A stretch of DNA of 64,000 nucleotides from contig OZ241870.1 of the NCBI GenBank assembly GCA_965202875.1, positions 5,890,001-5,954,000 of the forward strand, read 5' to 3'. Each line of letters opens with the position of its first letter. Within the stretch, counting starts at the first letter, position 1. Source of the stretch: HK1 sp965202875 (GTDB lineage Bacteria; Pseudomonadota; Gammaproteobacteria; HK1). The notes beneath the pieces are model-generated. The model did not search any database. It worked only from the letters and a program-made list of their open reading frames with translations, and was not told the origin of the DNA. Positions 51,889-61,365 of the stretch are shown here, piece after piece. The translations under genes and the position numbers were made by a program.

Positions 51889-54237
51889 ATGACCGCCGGC
51901 CCCACCGAAGCATTCTCCCGTGTCAGGATCGACACCCTGCTCGCGGACGCCGGATGGGATCTGACCGACGGCGTGGGCGTCCGGTTCGAACATGCGCTGC
52001 CGGACGGCTCGCGCGCCGACTACGTGCTCTGCAGCCGCGCCGGGCGGCCCATGGCCGTGGTCGAGGCCAAGCGCGCGAGCGCCCGGCCACTCGCCGCGCA
52101 GGACCAGGGCATCCATTACGCGGCGCGGCTCGACGTCCCCTTCGTCTTCCTCTCGAACGGCGAGGAGGTGCGCTTCCTGGACCGCGACCGGGACGCCCAC
52201 GCCCGCGAGATCGCGACCTTCTACTCCCAGGACGATCTGGAACGCCGGATCGCCGCGCGAGCGGTACGGCGCGCGCTGGCCGACGTCCCGATCGACCGCA
52301 AGATCGCGGACCGCGGCTACCAGCTCGACTGCATCGAGGCGCTCTCGGCGCAGGTGGCGCGGGGGCGGCGCAAGCTCCTGGTGGAGATGGCGACGGGGAC
52401 CGGCAAGACCCGCACCGCGGCGGCCTTCGTCAAGCGCCTGTTCGAGGCCGGCGCGGTCACCCGCGTCCTCTTCCTGGTGGACCGGATCGCACTGGCCGCA
52501 CAGGCCGAGGACGCCTTCACCGACCATCTCCGCGACTACCCCTGCCACGTGCTGCGCCCGGGCCGCGGCTTCGACCGCGCCAAGCGCATCACCATCGCCA
52601 CCTTGCAGACCATGATCGCCGAGTACCGCGCGCTCTCGTCCGGCTATTTCGACCTGGTGATCACCGACGAATGCCACCGCTCGATCTACGGCAAGTGGAG
52701 CGGCGTGCTGCGGCATTTCGACGGCATCCAGTTGGGCCTGACCGCGACGCCCTGCACCGCGGGCGCCGGCGAGCCGCCCGACCCCGAGGATGGGCGCTTC
52801 GTGCGCGACACGTTGCGCTTCTTCGAGCTCGACGCGCCGACCTTCCGCTACGGGCTGCCGCAGGCGATCGCCGAAGGCTGGCTGGCGCCCTACCGCATCT
52901 ACCGGGCGATGACGGTGAAGACCGCGGCCGAGGGCGGCTTCGAGGTCGGGCGCGACGAGCTCGACTGGTCTTCGATGGACGAAGCCACGCGGGCGGAGCT
53001 CGATGAGCTGTTCGGGGCGGCCGGCCGCATCGTGGTGGACCCCAGGGCGCTGGAGCGGAGGTTCACGATCCCGGAGCGCAACCGCGCCGTCGTGCGGGAG
53101 TTCCGCCAAGTGCTCGACAGCGGCTTCACGGGCCGGGACGGCGTCCGCCGCTTCCCGAGCCGCGGCAAGACCATCGTCTTCGCGGTGACCCGGCGCCATG
53201 CCGAGACCCTGGCGACGATGTTCGACGACCATTTCGCGGACCTGAAGCCGCATCCCGCGACACGCTACGCCGATTTCGTCGTCAGCGACGTGGGCGGCGG
53301 ACCCTCCCCGGACGCCAGCGCCGTCATCAGGCGCTTCAAGGAGGAGGAGTTCCCGCAGATCCTGGTCAGCGTGAACATGCTCGACACCGGCTTCGACTGC
53401 CCGGAGGTCGTCAACCTGGTGATGGCGCGCTTCACCGGGAGCGCCATCCTCTACCGGCAGATGCGCGGGCGCGGCACCCGCAAGGCGCCGCACATCCGCA
53501 AGACCGGGTTCACGATCTTCGACTTCGTGGGGGTGAGCGATTTCCACGGGGATGACGACGGGGAGATCACCGGCGGGGTCGTCGCGGAGCCGCGACAGCC
53601 GCCCTACGGACCCGCCACGCCGCGCACCTTGCTGACCCTGGACGTGGACGACCACATCGACCCGGCGAGCCGCGACTGGGTGACCCTCGACGAGGACGGC
53701 AGGATCGTGCGCACGGAGGCGCACGAGGCCCGCGCGGCGGAGCTCGGATTGCACGTCGAGGCATGGCGCGGCGCACAGGCGTTCGACGCCGAGCAGGCGC
53801 GCTGGGCCGGCCTCATCGGCAACCGCATCCGGGCGGACGCGATGACGATGGACCGCTTCGAGGACTACGACTTCGACGCCCACCCCTTCGCCGGTCTCGG
53901 CGGCTACGACCAGGCCGCCCGGGTGTTCGGCGGCCCGGCGGCGCTGGAACGCCTGATCGCGAGCGTCAACGCGGCGGTGTTCAGCGGTCGGGAAGGCGCC
54001 GGGCCTTGGCGGCACGAGGGCGGTTCCGACGTGGCGGCCGGCCGGGAAGGCGCCGGGCCTTGGCGGCACGAGGGCGGTTCCGACGTGGCGGCCGGCCGGG
54101 CAGGCGCCGGGCCTCGGCGGCGCGAGGGCGGTTCCGACGTGGCGGCCGGCCGGGCAGGCGCCGGCCACGGAAGGCCCTCTTTCCCGCCGGCCCGGCCGGC
54201 ACGGCCCGCGCCATGCTGCTCGAACCCGGATTCCTGA
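51889..54237 (+). CDS. hsdR: Type I RM restriction subunit (HsdR) with repeat-extended C-terminus
   Basis: A 782-residue R subunit of the EcoEI/HsdR_N-type short class. The N-terminal nuclease region has RADYVLCSRAG...AVVEAKRASA near residues 43-61. The motor has Walker A VEMATGTGKTRTAAA near 166, DLVITDECHRSIYG near 257, LGLTATPC near 285 and the motif VI part RQMRGRGTRKAP near 530. The natural protein probably ended near LIASVNAAVFSG (about residue 702). The remaining 80 residues are three and a third copies of an 18-residue repeat plus a proline-rich tail that overlaps livH. It pairs with hsdM/hsdS 4.2 kb upstream. Two of its regions have been copied elsewhere. Confidence 0.92.
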   Translation: MTAGPTEAFSRVRIDTLLADAGWDLTDGVGVRFEHALPDGSRADYVLCSRAGRPMAVVEAKRASARPLAAQDQGIHYAARLDVPFVFLSNGEEVRFLDRDRDAHAREIATFYSQDDLERRIAARAVRRALADVPIDRKIADRGYQLDCIEALSAQVARGRRKLLVEMATGTGKTRTAAAFVKRLFEAGAVTRVLFLVDRIALAAQAEDAFTDHLRDYPCHVLRPGRGFDRAKRITIATLQTMIAEYRALSSGYFDLVITDECHRSIYGKWSGVLRHFDGIQLGLTATPCTAGAGEPPDPEDGRFVRDTLRFFELDAPTFRYGLPQAIAEGWLAPYRIYRAMTVKTAAEGGFEVGRDELDWSSMDEATRAELDELFGAAGRIVVDPRALERRFTIPERNRAVVREFRQVLDSGFTGRDGVRRFPSRGKTIVFAVTRRHAETLATMFDDHFADLKPHPATRYADFVVSDVGGGPSPDASAVIRRFKEEEFPQILVSVNMLDTGFDCPEVVNLVMARFTGSAILYRQMRGRGTRKAPHIRKTGFTIFDFVGVSDFHGDDDGEITGGVVAEPRQPPYGPATPRTLLTLDVDDHIDPASRDWVTLDEDGRIVRTEAHEARAAELGLHVEAWRGAQAFDAEQARWAGLIGNRIRADAMTMDRFEDYDFDAHPFAGLGGYDQAARVFGGPAALERLIASVNAAVFSGREGAGPWRHEGGSDVAAGREGAGPWRHEGGSDVAAGRAGAGPRRREGGSDVAAGRAGAGHGRPSFPPARPARPAPCCSNPDS
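53986..54163 (+). repeat. 54-bp tandem repeat (3.3 copies) at the hsdR/livH boundary
   Basis: Units at 53986-54039, 54040-54093 and 54094-54147, plus 16 bases, code for GREGAGPWRHEGGSDVAA and variants in the hsdR frame. The first two units are almost identical and the third has four or five changes. Being a multiple of three, copy changes keep the frame. The array lies exactly at the edge between hsdR and the liv genes. Confidence 0.9.
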
Positions 54238-55091
54238 TCGTCCAGACCCTGAACGGGCTGCAGCTCTCGATGCTGCTGTTCCTGCTCTCGATCGGGCTGT
54301 CCGTGGTGTTCGGGATGATGAACTTCATCAACCTCGCGCATGGGACGCTCTACATGGTGGGCGCCTACCTCGCGCTGTCCACGGTGCGGTGGTTCGATTC
54401 GTTCTGGGTCGCGCTCGCGCTCGCCCCGCTGGGGGTGGCGCTGGTCGGCGCGGTGTTCTACGCGGTGCTGCTCCGGCACATGCAGCGCCAGAGCCCGATG
54501 CGCCAGGTGCTGGTGACCTTCGGGCTCATCTTCGTCGGCTTCGACGCGGTTCGCATGATCTGGGGCGTGCTGCCCCACACCATCCCGATCCCGGAGGCGC
54601 TGGCGGGCCGCGTGCACGTCCTCGGCGAGGTCTATCCGGCGTACCGGCTGTTCATCATCGGGATCGGCCTCGCGGTGCTCGCCGCCCTCTACGTCGGGCT
54701 GGAGCGCACCCGGCTCGGGGCCGTCGTCCGGGCCGGGGTGGACGACCGGACCATGGTCGCGGCGCTGGGCATCGACGTCGAGCGCGCGTTCTTCCTCGTG
54801 TTCTGCCTCGGGTGCTGGCTCGCGGGGCTCGCGGGGGTGGTGTCGGCGCCGGTGTTCTCGATCTTTCCGGGGATGGACATGTCCATCCTCATCCTCACCC
54901 TGATCGTGGTGGTGGTCGGCGGCCCCGGGAGCCTGAAGGGGGCGGTGATCGGCTCGCTGGTCATCGGCATGGTGGACACCTACGGCCAGGTCGTCGCCCC
55001 GGAGCTCGCCCGGGTCACGATCTACGCGCTGATGGCCGTGGTCCTGCTGGTGCGGCCGCACGGGCTGTTCCCGGTGCGCCGGACCCACTGA
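54213..55091 (+). CDS. livH: Branched-chain amino acid ABC transporter permease LivH
   Basis: A 292-residue permease from ATG 54213, starting 25 bases inside the extended hsdR frame. About eight hydrophobic segments are seen. Family marks are SIGLSVVFGMMNFINLAHGT near residue 25, GAVVRAGVDDRTMVAALGID (the EAA-like loop) near 170 and VVVVGGPGSLKGAVIGSLVI near 230. With LivM it forms the channel for the substrate delivered by a LivK protein such as that at 29385-30569. Confidence 0.93.
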   Translation: MLLEPGFLIVQTLNGLQLSMLLFLLSIGLSVVFGMMNFINLAHGTLYMVGAYLALSTVRWFDSFWVALALAPLGVALVGAVFYAVLLRHMQRQSPMRQVLVTFGLIFVGFDAVRMIWGVLPHTIPIPEALAGRVHVLGEVYPAYRLFIIGIGLAVLAALYVGLERTRLGAVVRAGVDDRTMVAALGIDVERAFFLVFCLGCWLAGLAGVVSAPVFSIFPGMDMSILILTLIVVVVGGPGSLKGAVIGSLVIGMVDTYGQVVAPELARVTIYALMAVVLLVRPHGLFPVRRTH

Positions 55092-55104
55092 TCCGGCCGT
55101 TCCG

Positions 55105-56091
55105 ATGCTCGGCCGCGACCCCCTGCACCTGCCCGCCGCCGCCGCGCTGGCCGTCGCGGCCGGCGTCGCCTGGTACGGCGGCGACTTCTTCCGCCACGAG
55201 GTGCTGGCCGAGATCGCGATCTTCGCGATCCTCGCGATGAGCCTCGACCTGCTGGTCGGCTACGCGGGCCTGGTCTCCCTCGGGCACGCGGCGTTCTTCG
55301 CCACCGGCGCCTACGCCACCGCGTCGTTCACGGTGTTCCTGGGCTGGCCGGTCCCGGCCGCCACCGTCGCGGCGGTGGGGTGCGCCGCCGCCCTCGCCGC
55401 GGTGGCCGGGGTGTTCGCGATCCGGGTCGGCGGGGTGTTCTTCATCATGATCACCCTGGCGCTCGGCCAGATGGTCTACGCCTACTTCTTCAAGGCGCGC
55501 GAGTTCGGCGCCGACGACGGCATGGCCGGCATCCCCCGCCCCGATCTCTCGGCGCTGGGGCTCGACGCGGCCGAGCCCCAGGTGTTCTCCGCCTTCGTGC
55601 TGGTCGCCGCGGTACTGGTCTGGGCGCTGCTGCGCGTGGTGGTGCGCTCGCCCTTCGGCGCGATGCTCGTCGCCATCCACCGCAACGAGAGCCGGGTCCG
55701 CGCGCTGGGCTGCCCCGTGCAACGCTACAAGCTCGCCGCCTTCGTGCTGGCCGGCGCGCTCGGCGGGTTCGCGGGCTCGCTCATCGCGCAGCACACCGGC
55801 TTCGTCTCCCCGGACCTGGGGTTCTGGACCGTCTCCGGCGAGGTGCTGATCATGGTCATCGTCGGCGGCATGGGCAGCCTGGTCGGCGCGGCGGCCGGCG
55901 CGGCGGTGCTGGTCCTGCTCCGCCACGAGCTCTCGGACGGCGCGTTCTGGGAGGCGCTGGGGCTCTCCGCGGATCTAGCGAGCTACTGGCAGTTCGTGAT
56001 GGGGCTGTTCTTCATCGCGGTGGTGCTGCTCGCCGGCGACGGGCTCTACGGCCGGCTCTCGGCGATCCTGCGGCGGGAGCGGCGGGGGTGA
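55105..56091 (+). CDS. livM: Branched-chain amino acid ABC transporter permease LivM
   Basis: A 328-residue permease 13 bases after livH. Typical stretches are ILAMSLDLLVGYAGLVSLGH near residue 45, MVYAYFFKAREFGADDGMAG near 125, AIHRNESRVRALGCPVQRYK near 190 and VIVGGMGSLVGAAAGAAVLV near 255. About ten membrane segments. The stop overlaps the livG start by four bases (GTGA). Confidence 0.93.
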   Translation: MLGRDPLHLPAAAALAVAAGVAWYGGDFFRHEVLAEIAIFAILAMSLDLLVGYAGLVSLGHAAFFATGAYATASFTVFLGWPVPAATVAAVGCAAALAAVAGVFAIRVGGVFFIMITLALGQMVYAYFFKAREFGADDGMAGIPRPDLSALGLDAAEPQVFSAFVLVAAVLVWALLRVVVRSPFGAMLVAIHRNESRVRALGCPVQRYKLAAFVLAGALGGFAGSLIAQHTGFVSPDLGFWTVSGEVLIMVIVGGMGSLVGAAAGAAVLVLLRHELSDGAFWEALGLSADLASYWQFVMGLFFIAVVLLAGDGLYGRLSAILRRERRG

Positions 56092-56137
56092 ACGCGACGG
56101 AAGCCCCGATCCTCCGGGCCGAGGCGATCACCCATGC
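56088..56137 (+). pseudogene. livG: 5' stub of livG (ABC ATPase), truncated by accessory DNA
   Basis: GTG 56088 begins VNATEAPILRAEAITH, the usual opening of LivG, in perfect operon position after livM. After about 17 codons the ATPase sequence stops and unrelated sequence follows, leading into the convergent helicase gene. Walker A and everything else are missing. The permeases therefore have no ATPase here unless it resumes beyond the window. Confidence 0.75.
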
Positions 56138-56218
56138 GCAGGGACGGCAGCAACTGCTGGAGCTGGAACATGAACCCTCTTCTATTCACGACTCGGCCGT
56201 ACACCGGGCGCCACGCTC

Positions 56219-59200
56219 TCACCTCCGAAGCGGTGCGGGCTGCTCCGGACCCTCCCGCGCCGTCCGGGCGTCAACCAGCTTCGCGAAATCGGCATCGAGC
56301 CGTTGCGGGTCCCGGCAGACGAGGAAGGCCCATTCGCCGAGCCGGCCCCAGTGGTTGACCGCGGCCACCCAGCGTCTCGCCGCCTGGTGCTTCACGTCCG
56401 TGTCGTCGTGCGATCGTCCCTTGATTTCCAGTACGACGTTGAGGCCGTCGGCCAGCCGCACGATGAAATCGGGCTCGTAGGCGCGTGGAGTGCCGTAGAG
56501 CTCGAAGGGGATGTTGAACTCCAGGTGGTCGTTGCGCGCGTAGCAGCGGACGACGCCGTCCTTCGCCAGCGTTTCGAGCCGGAACGTCGCGGCCTGCTCC
56601 CAGGCGCCGGTGTCGCAGGCCACGTGGTTCAGATGGCTGGCGACGGTCGCCTGGACGGGCTTCACCGTCTTGAAGTGGACACTTTCGGTGCTCCCGATGG
56701 GCCGGTAGCGGTTCAACCGCGGCAGCAACGGCGCTTCGTCCTCCGAGTCGTCGGGCAGGATCGCGGCGACCAGCAGGTCCACGATGCGCCGGGCGTAGGT
56801 CTGCAGCCCGACATCGCAGGGATGCAGGCCGTTCAGGTCCACGCGCTCGCGGAGATAGCCCCGGACGATGTGCAGCACTTGGGGAAACAGGCTCCGACGG
56901 CTCTCGCATCGCAGCCGCTCCTTGCCGGGATAGGCGGCTTGCGTGAGCACCCGCACGATCTCGACGGCGATGGCGAACGCGATCGTCTGCGGATGCACCG
57001 ATTCGTAGTACTGACCGCGGTCCACCTCCTCGAAACCGAATCCGCCGTATGCGCCCGGATGGCCGATCTGGTATCCGACCTGCGGGCGCACGAAGGCGGC
57101 GGTCGGCGTGGCCCATGGGTCCAGCGAGGTCCGCTCCACCGCGTCGAGGTCGCAGATGACGCGGTTCTTCTTCAGCGACACGACGTAGCCTTCGACGATC
57201 GGAAACCGGATCTCGAACGCCTTGCGCTCCGGCAGCGCCTTGACCTCATGCTTAGGATGGTCTTCCGGCGGCGGTCCGCCCCCCGGCTGGCGGCCCTTGA
57301 AGGGAATGAGCGAGAACGGCACCCCGAAGACATCGACGTACTCGGCGGTCAGGAGTCCCGTTTCCGGGTCGGGCGTGTAATCCATCCTGCGCAGCCCCCG
57401 CCCCACCACCTGCTCGCATAGAAGCTGGCTGTGGAATGCGCGCAGTCCCAGGACGTGGGTGACGTTGTTGGCGTCCCAGCCTTCGCTCAGCATGTTGACG
57501 CTCACCACGCAACGGATGTGCTCCCCCGGCTCGCCCGGGGCGCCTACCGTCGAAACGATCTTCCGCAGCTCCTCCGCGGCGTGCTTCCGGGTGGCGTTCG
57601 GGTCCTCGCTCTCCGCCGCCGCGAGCAGCTTCGAGTCGATGCGCAACGTGACCTCGGCGCCGTCCCGGTTCCACAGCTCGGGAAACCCCGGCAGCCCCGC
57701 GCCGTAGCGCTTGACCGCCTTCGCCTTCGCCTTCTTCTTTCGCCGGCCTTCGGGCGATCCGCCCTCGCCGTCGTCGCCGTTGCCACTGTCGTCGCCGTGG
57801 TCACCGTTGCCGCCGTTCTCGTCTTCGTCCTCGTCGGCCGCCCCGGCCGCGGCCGTCCCGCTCCCGCCCGCTCCGGCCGCCTCCACCCGCTCTTCGCCCG
57901 AGATCATCCGGTGGAAGTGCTCCGCGAGGTCGGTGTTGTCGCAGACCGCGATCATCACCGGCGGGGTCCGGTCCTGCCCCGGGGCCGACGCCTGCAACTG
58001 GTCGAAGCGCTCCTTCCACTCCCCCGCGAGGGTGAGCAGCGCGGCTTCCGCCTCGCGGTAGGCGGCCTCGGGCTTCGGCTTGCCTCCCGGCAGCCGATCC
58101 CCCGGCTTGAGGCGCCTCGTCACGTGCTCCCACAGCTTGAAGTACACGGGGTCGGGACGGCCCGTGCTGTCGATGGCCGGGAGGCGGGGGATCTTGGTGA
58201 TGCCCGATTCGATGGCGTCCACCAGGCTGAAGTCGCTGACGATCCAGGGGAAGGGGGAGCCCTCGGGATAGCCGCTTCCGTGGAGGTAGAAGGGCGTCGC
58301 CGAAAGGTCCACGCAGAGCCGGATCCCGCAGGCGGCGTGGATCCGGTCCAGGCCGCTCACCCAGACCGTGGCTTGCTCGCGGTCCGCCTTCTCCTCGGAA
58401 GACAGCCTCGCCTTCCCGCCGACCGGGGCGGGGCGGTACGCATGGTGTCCCTCGTCGTTCAGCACCATCAGCGGCTCGTCGTCCCAGAGGTCGCCGAGGC
58501 GGGTGCGGGCGAACGCCTCCGGCGTCTCGTCCCCCAGCCTGCCGACCGGCACCCCGCCCACCGGGATGACGTCGGGCTCCGGACTCAGGACGTGCCAGTT
58601 CGTGACCCGCACCTTGCCCTTCGCCAGCTCGGGGCGCAGCGAGGAGGGCACGAGGTCGAACCTCTCGTAGTAGTTGCCCGGAGCGCCGGGGCGCAGCACG
58701 CCCAGGCGCTCCCTGATGGTCAGGTTCGGGCAGACCACCAGCACCCGGCGGGGATAGCGCGGGTCGCCGGGCTTCGTGCCGCGGTTGCAGAACGCCCAGG
58801 CGATGAGCATGGACATGACCACCGTCTTGCCGGCGCCCGTGGCCATCTTGCAGGCATGGCGCGGAATGGGCGCCGCCCCGGCCTCGTTGGGAACGTCGGC
58901 AAGCTTGGGATGCTGCGCAACCTTCGCCACCCATTCGTCCGGCCTGGGATTGCGCCCCGCTTCCAGCATCCTGAATTCGTCCGGGGAGAGCCGCGGCTTC
59001 CAGCGCGGCTTCCGGCCCGCGGCCAGGATCTCCCGGAGGTAGAGGATCGTCTCGGCGGCTTCGAGCTGGCAGAAGAACAGGCGCCGCGTCCGGTCCTCGC
59101 GCCACCAGTGGCGGAGCAGCTTCTTCGTCGTCTCCGAAGCGTTCTGCCAACCGGACCTCCGCCAGCGCCGCACGTCCTCCCGGAGCGCGTTGACGAGGGG

Positions 59201-59410
59201 CAGGTCGTCGCGTTCCTCCTCGGTGAGCAGGGACCGCTGTGCGCTGCCGGTGCGCTCGCTCTTGTACCAGTAGCTCGCCTCCCTGCGCGCCGGAACCTTC
59301 GAGGGCGTGCCCGTCTTCGTGTCGTAGAGCCAATGCAGGCCGGGCTCCTCGTAGGGGGAGCAGAGGATGGGATCCTCGACCGGCTGGATGGGGATGTGGA
59401 TTTCGGGCAT
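56219..59410 (-). CDS. Helicase-nuclease restriction protein (type III Res/BPTD_3080-like)
   Basis: A 1063-residue SF2 motor with a C-terminal nuclease. It starts PIQPVEDPILCSPYEEPGLH, with CKMATGAGKTVVMSMLIAW (Walker A) near residue 190, LMVLNDEGHHAYRP (Walker B, DEGH) near 320, VDLSATPFYL near 370, and SEGWDANNVTHVLGLRAF plus CEQVVGRGLRRMDY (motifs V-VI) near 650-690. The PD-(D/E)XK-like core is YEPDFIVRLADGLNVVLEIK near 1010. An acidic, Asp/Gly/Asn-rich linker followed by KKKAKAKAVK interrupts the motor near 530-580. It would cut unmodified DNA together with the methylase at 62345-64000. It starts three bases after the TOPRIM-like gene ends. Confidence 0.85.
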   Translation of the reverse strand: MPEIHIPIQPVEDPILCSPYEEPGLHWLYDTKTGTPSKVPARREASYWYKSERTGSAQRSLLTEEERDDLPLVNALREDVRRWRRSGWQNASETTKKLLRHWWREDRTRRLFFCQLEAAETILYLREILAAGRKPRWKPRLSPDEFRMLEAGRNPRPDEWVAKVAQHPKLADVPNEAGAAPIPRHACKMATGAGKTVVMSMLIAWAFCNRGTKPGDPRYPRRVLVVCPNLTIRERLGVLRPGAPGNYYERFDLVPSSLRPELAKGKVRVTNWHVLSPEPDVIPVGGVPVGRLGDETPEAFARTRLGDLWDDEPLMVLNDEGHHAYRPAPVGGKARLSSEEKADREQATVWVSGLDRIHAACGIRLCVDLSATPFYLHGSGYPEGSPFPWIVSDFSLVDAIESGITKIPRLPAIDSTGRPDPVYFKLWEHVTRRLKPGDRLPGGKPKPEAAYREAEAALLTLAGEWKERFDQLQASAPGQDRTPPVMIAVCDNTDLAEHFHRMISGEERVEAAGAGGSGTAAAGAADEDEDENGGNGDHGDDSGNGDDGEGGSPEGRRKKKAKAKAVKRYGAGLPGFPELWNRDGAEVTLRIDSKLLAAAESEDPNATRKHAAEELRKIVSTVGAPGEPGEHIRCVVSVNMLSEGWDANNVTHVLGLRAFHSQLLCEQVVGRGLRRMDYTPDPETGLLTAEYVDVFGVPFSLIPFKGRQPGGGPPPEDHPKHEVKALPERKAFEIRFPIVEGYVVSLKKNRVICDLDAVERTSLDPWATPTAAFVRPQVGYQIGHPGAYGGFGFEEVDRGQYYESVHPQTIAFAIAVEIVRVLTQAAYPGKERLRCESRRSLFPQVLHIVRGYLRERVDLNGLHPCDVGLQTYARRIVDLLVAAILPDDSEDEAPLLPRLNRYRPIGSTESVHFKTVKPVQATVASHLNHVACDTGAWEQAATFRLETLAKDGVVRCYARNDHLEFNIPFELYGTPRAYEPDFIVRLADGLNVVLEIKGRSHDDTDVKHQAARRWVAAVNHWGRLGEWAFLVCRDPQRLDADFAKLVDARTAREGPEQPAPLRR

Positions 59411-59413
59411 GGC

Positions 59414-60019
59414 TCAGGATGCGGGGTTCGGTGCAGGGTTGGAGGTTTCGGATGCGCCGAGATGGGCGGTGATTCGATCGCGGAGATGCTGGAGCTCGGG
59501 GCAGAGTCGGAACAAGAGGGGCAGGTTTTCCAGGGAGCGGTCGATCATCAGATCCCTGCCCGCGCCGGGCCTGCGAGGGTCGCCGTGGCTGGCGAGCAGG
59601 GGCGCGAAGATCTCCTCCTTCATCCGGGGATGGCGGCGTGCTTCTTCCCAAGTGCCCGATCCCGGGATTTCGTCGCGGAACGCGGCGCAGGCGTAGATTT
59701 CCAACTCGGGCTGTGCGGCGCAGCACAGTAACGTGATTCCTTGCTCGGCGATATGTTCCTCCAGAGCCTGCATGGCCTCGCTGGTGGCCTTGTCGGCATC
59801 CGGGAAGAACAGCCACAAGTCCTTGAAGCGGTATCTTCCCGGAAGCTCGCCGCGGATGACTTGTACGGCGTGGTCGTATCCGCGGACCCTCGGGTTGCTC
59901 AGCACGTCCACCTTCGCGGCGGGCCTGCCGGCATCCGCCATGACGGCCTTGGTCAAGGGCTTCAGGATGTGGCCGTTGAGCACGGGATCTTCGGGAATGA
60001 CGAGCACGGTGAAGCTCAT
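59414..60019 (-). CDS. TOPRIM-like protein paired with the AAA ATPase
   Basis: A 201-residue protein with a small TOPRIM/DUF4276-like fold: E10 in VLVIPEDPVLNG, then DLWLFFPDADKATSE with D74-x-D76, and CAAQPELEIYACAAFRDEIP. Such acidic sets bind Mg and cleave nucleic acid in OLD-, Gabija- and PARIS-type ATPase/TOPRIM pairs. Its start overlaps the AAA gene stop by four bases (60016-60019), and the helicase follows at once, so the three are co-translated. The C-terminus (HLGASETSNPAPNPAS) is disordered. The family is inferred from motifs only. Confidence 0.6.
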   Translation of the reverse strand: MSFTVLVIPEDPVLNGHILKPLTKAVMADAGRPAAKVDVLSNPRVRGYDHAVQVIRGELPGRYRFKDLWLFFPDADKATSEAMQALEEHIAEQGITLLCCAAQPELEIYACAAFRDEIPGSGTWEEARRHPRMKEEIFAPLLASHGDPRRPGAGRDLMIDRSLENLPLLFRLCPELQHLRDRITAHLGASETSNPAPNPAS

Positions 60020-61272
60020 GACACCGCTTCGAACCAGCCTTCCGAGAACAATTCGGAAGCCGGTGTTTTCTTGATGAGATCCATGAATCCAGGCACGTCG
60101 GCCAAGGAACGGATCCTGGATTCACCCGTCGATTCGCTCCGTGTACACAGGAAGGTGGTCTTGTAATCCTCCTCTTGAAGCCAGTCCAGGATCGCCGGCG
60201 AGTGGGTGGTTGCGAAAACTTGAGTATTCGCGGCTTCTGCTTGGCTGCGCATCAGCTCCAGCAGGATCTGCAAGCGGCTTGCGTGAATGCCATTCTCGAT
60301 CTCCTCGATCGTCATGATGGCGGGCATATCAGGTTGGAAGAAGGCGGCCGCGAGCGCTGCGAAGCGCAAGGTGCCGTCACTCAGGACGGGCGCCGGAAAC
60401 TCCCTTCCGTTCTCCCGGAGCATGAACATCGGTTCGCCGACCACGCCAGGCAACGTTCCGACATCGTCCACTTCTTCCGGACGGAGCTGACGCAACCATG
60501 CAAGGTAAGTGTCCTTGAGCTTTTCATCTTGGCAGATCGTTTTGATCAGGGCTGCGAAATTTTCCCCGTGATTACCCATGCGCCGGGCACTACTGGATTG
60601 AGAATAAGATCCGAGTACTTCATGTCTTGGATCGATAGATTGAGCATTTGAAAAAAACTGAGGCAGACGTATGAGAGGTATTGGAAATAGAATTTTACTT
60701 CTATGATCTTTTTGCATATGAAAATGCAGAAATAATTTCCCCCATTCTGTATTTTCAATTATAGATTCCAGACTCTCGAATGGAGAAGATAGTCTAAAGG
60801 TAAGTATTGACAAGAACGGAAGATATGGATCTTCATATATTTCAATATCGTCCCTGCGGGAATAATTGAATCCATCCTCCATGCGTCCTTCACCCATTCG
60901 GATGGTTTCATCGACTATTTCCCCTTTTTTCGATGAAAATGCAATCCCGTATTGCCATTTCATCCGATCTGATTCTTCCAACCCACCAAGTGCTTTGATC
61001 GTCACTTCATCTTTTCCGGACGAATCGGAAAAACACGCATATCTACTTCCTCCACGAACACCTTCCCATACCTCGTTGGCCGCACTCCTCGGCTTTCCGT
61101 TGAGGACTTCTCCGATCGTGAAGCCGTTGCCTATGCCTTCCAGCACCCGCAGCGCTTCGAGAAAATTCGACTTTCCACTCGCGTTGGTCCCGACGAACAG
61201 ATTCACCCGTCCCAACGTCAGGTCCACGCTTCGCAGGCTCTTGAAGTTCTCGATGGCGATGCGTTCGATCAT
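60016..61272 (-). CDS. OLD/RecF-like AAA ATPase
   Basis: A 418-residue SMC/RecF-type ATPase without a long coiled coil. It begins IERIAIENFKSLRSVDLTLG, then Walker A FVGTNASGKSNFLEALRV (K34), the signature-like PVLSDGTLRFAALAAAFFQP near residue 290, Walker B PAIMTIEEIENGIHASRLQI and the H-loop VFATTHSPAILDWL. These belong to conflict ATPases that sense a trigger and activate a TOPRIM or other nuclease partner. A region of about 350 bases in its middle (near 60580-60950) is strikingly AT-rich while both ends match the genome. It overlaps the TOPRIM-like gene. Confidence 0.8.
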   Translation of the reverse strand: MIERIAIENFKSLRSVDLTLGRVNLFVGTNASGKSNFLEALRVLEGIGNGFTIGEVLNGKPRSAANEVWEGVRGGSRYACFSDSSGKDEVTIKALGGLEESDRMKWQYGIAFSSKKGEIVDETIRMGEGRMEDGFNYSRRDDIEIYEDPYLPFLSILTFRLSSPFESLESIIENTEWGKLFLHFHMQKDHRSKILFPIPLIRLPQFFSNAQSIDPRHEVLGSYSQSSSARRMGNHGENFAALIKTICQDEKLKDTYLAWLRQLRPEEVDDVGTLPGVVGEPMFMLRENGREFPAPVLSDGTLRFAALAAAFFQPDMPAIMTIEEIENGIHASRLQILLELMRSQAEAANTQVFATTHSPAILDWLQEEDYKTTFLCTRSESTGESRIRSLADVPGFMDLIKKTPASELFSEGWFEAVS

Positions 61273-61365
61273 ATGTTCGACCCTCGACTTGGCACGACCG
61301 AAAGCAATAATCCCTGGTGGAAAAAAACAAGGAGCGGTCGGCCACCCCAGCCCCCATCCATGTAT

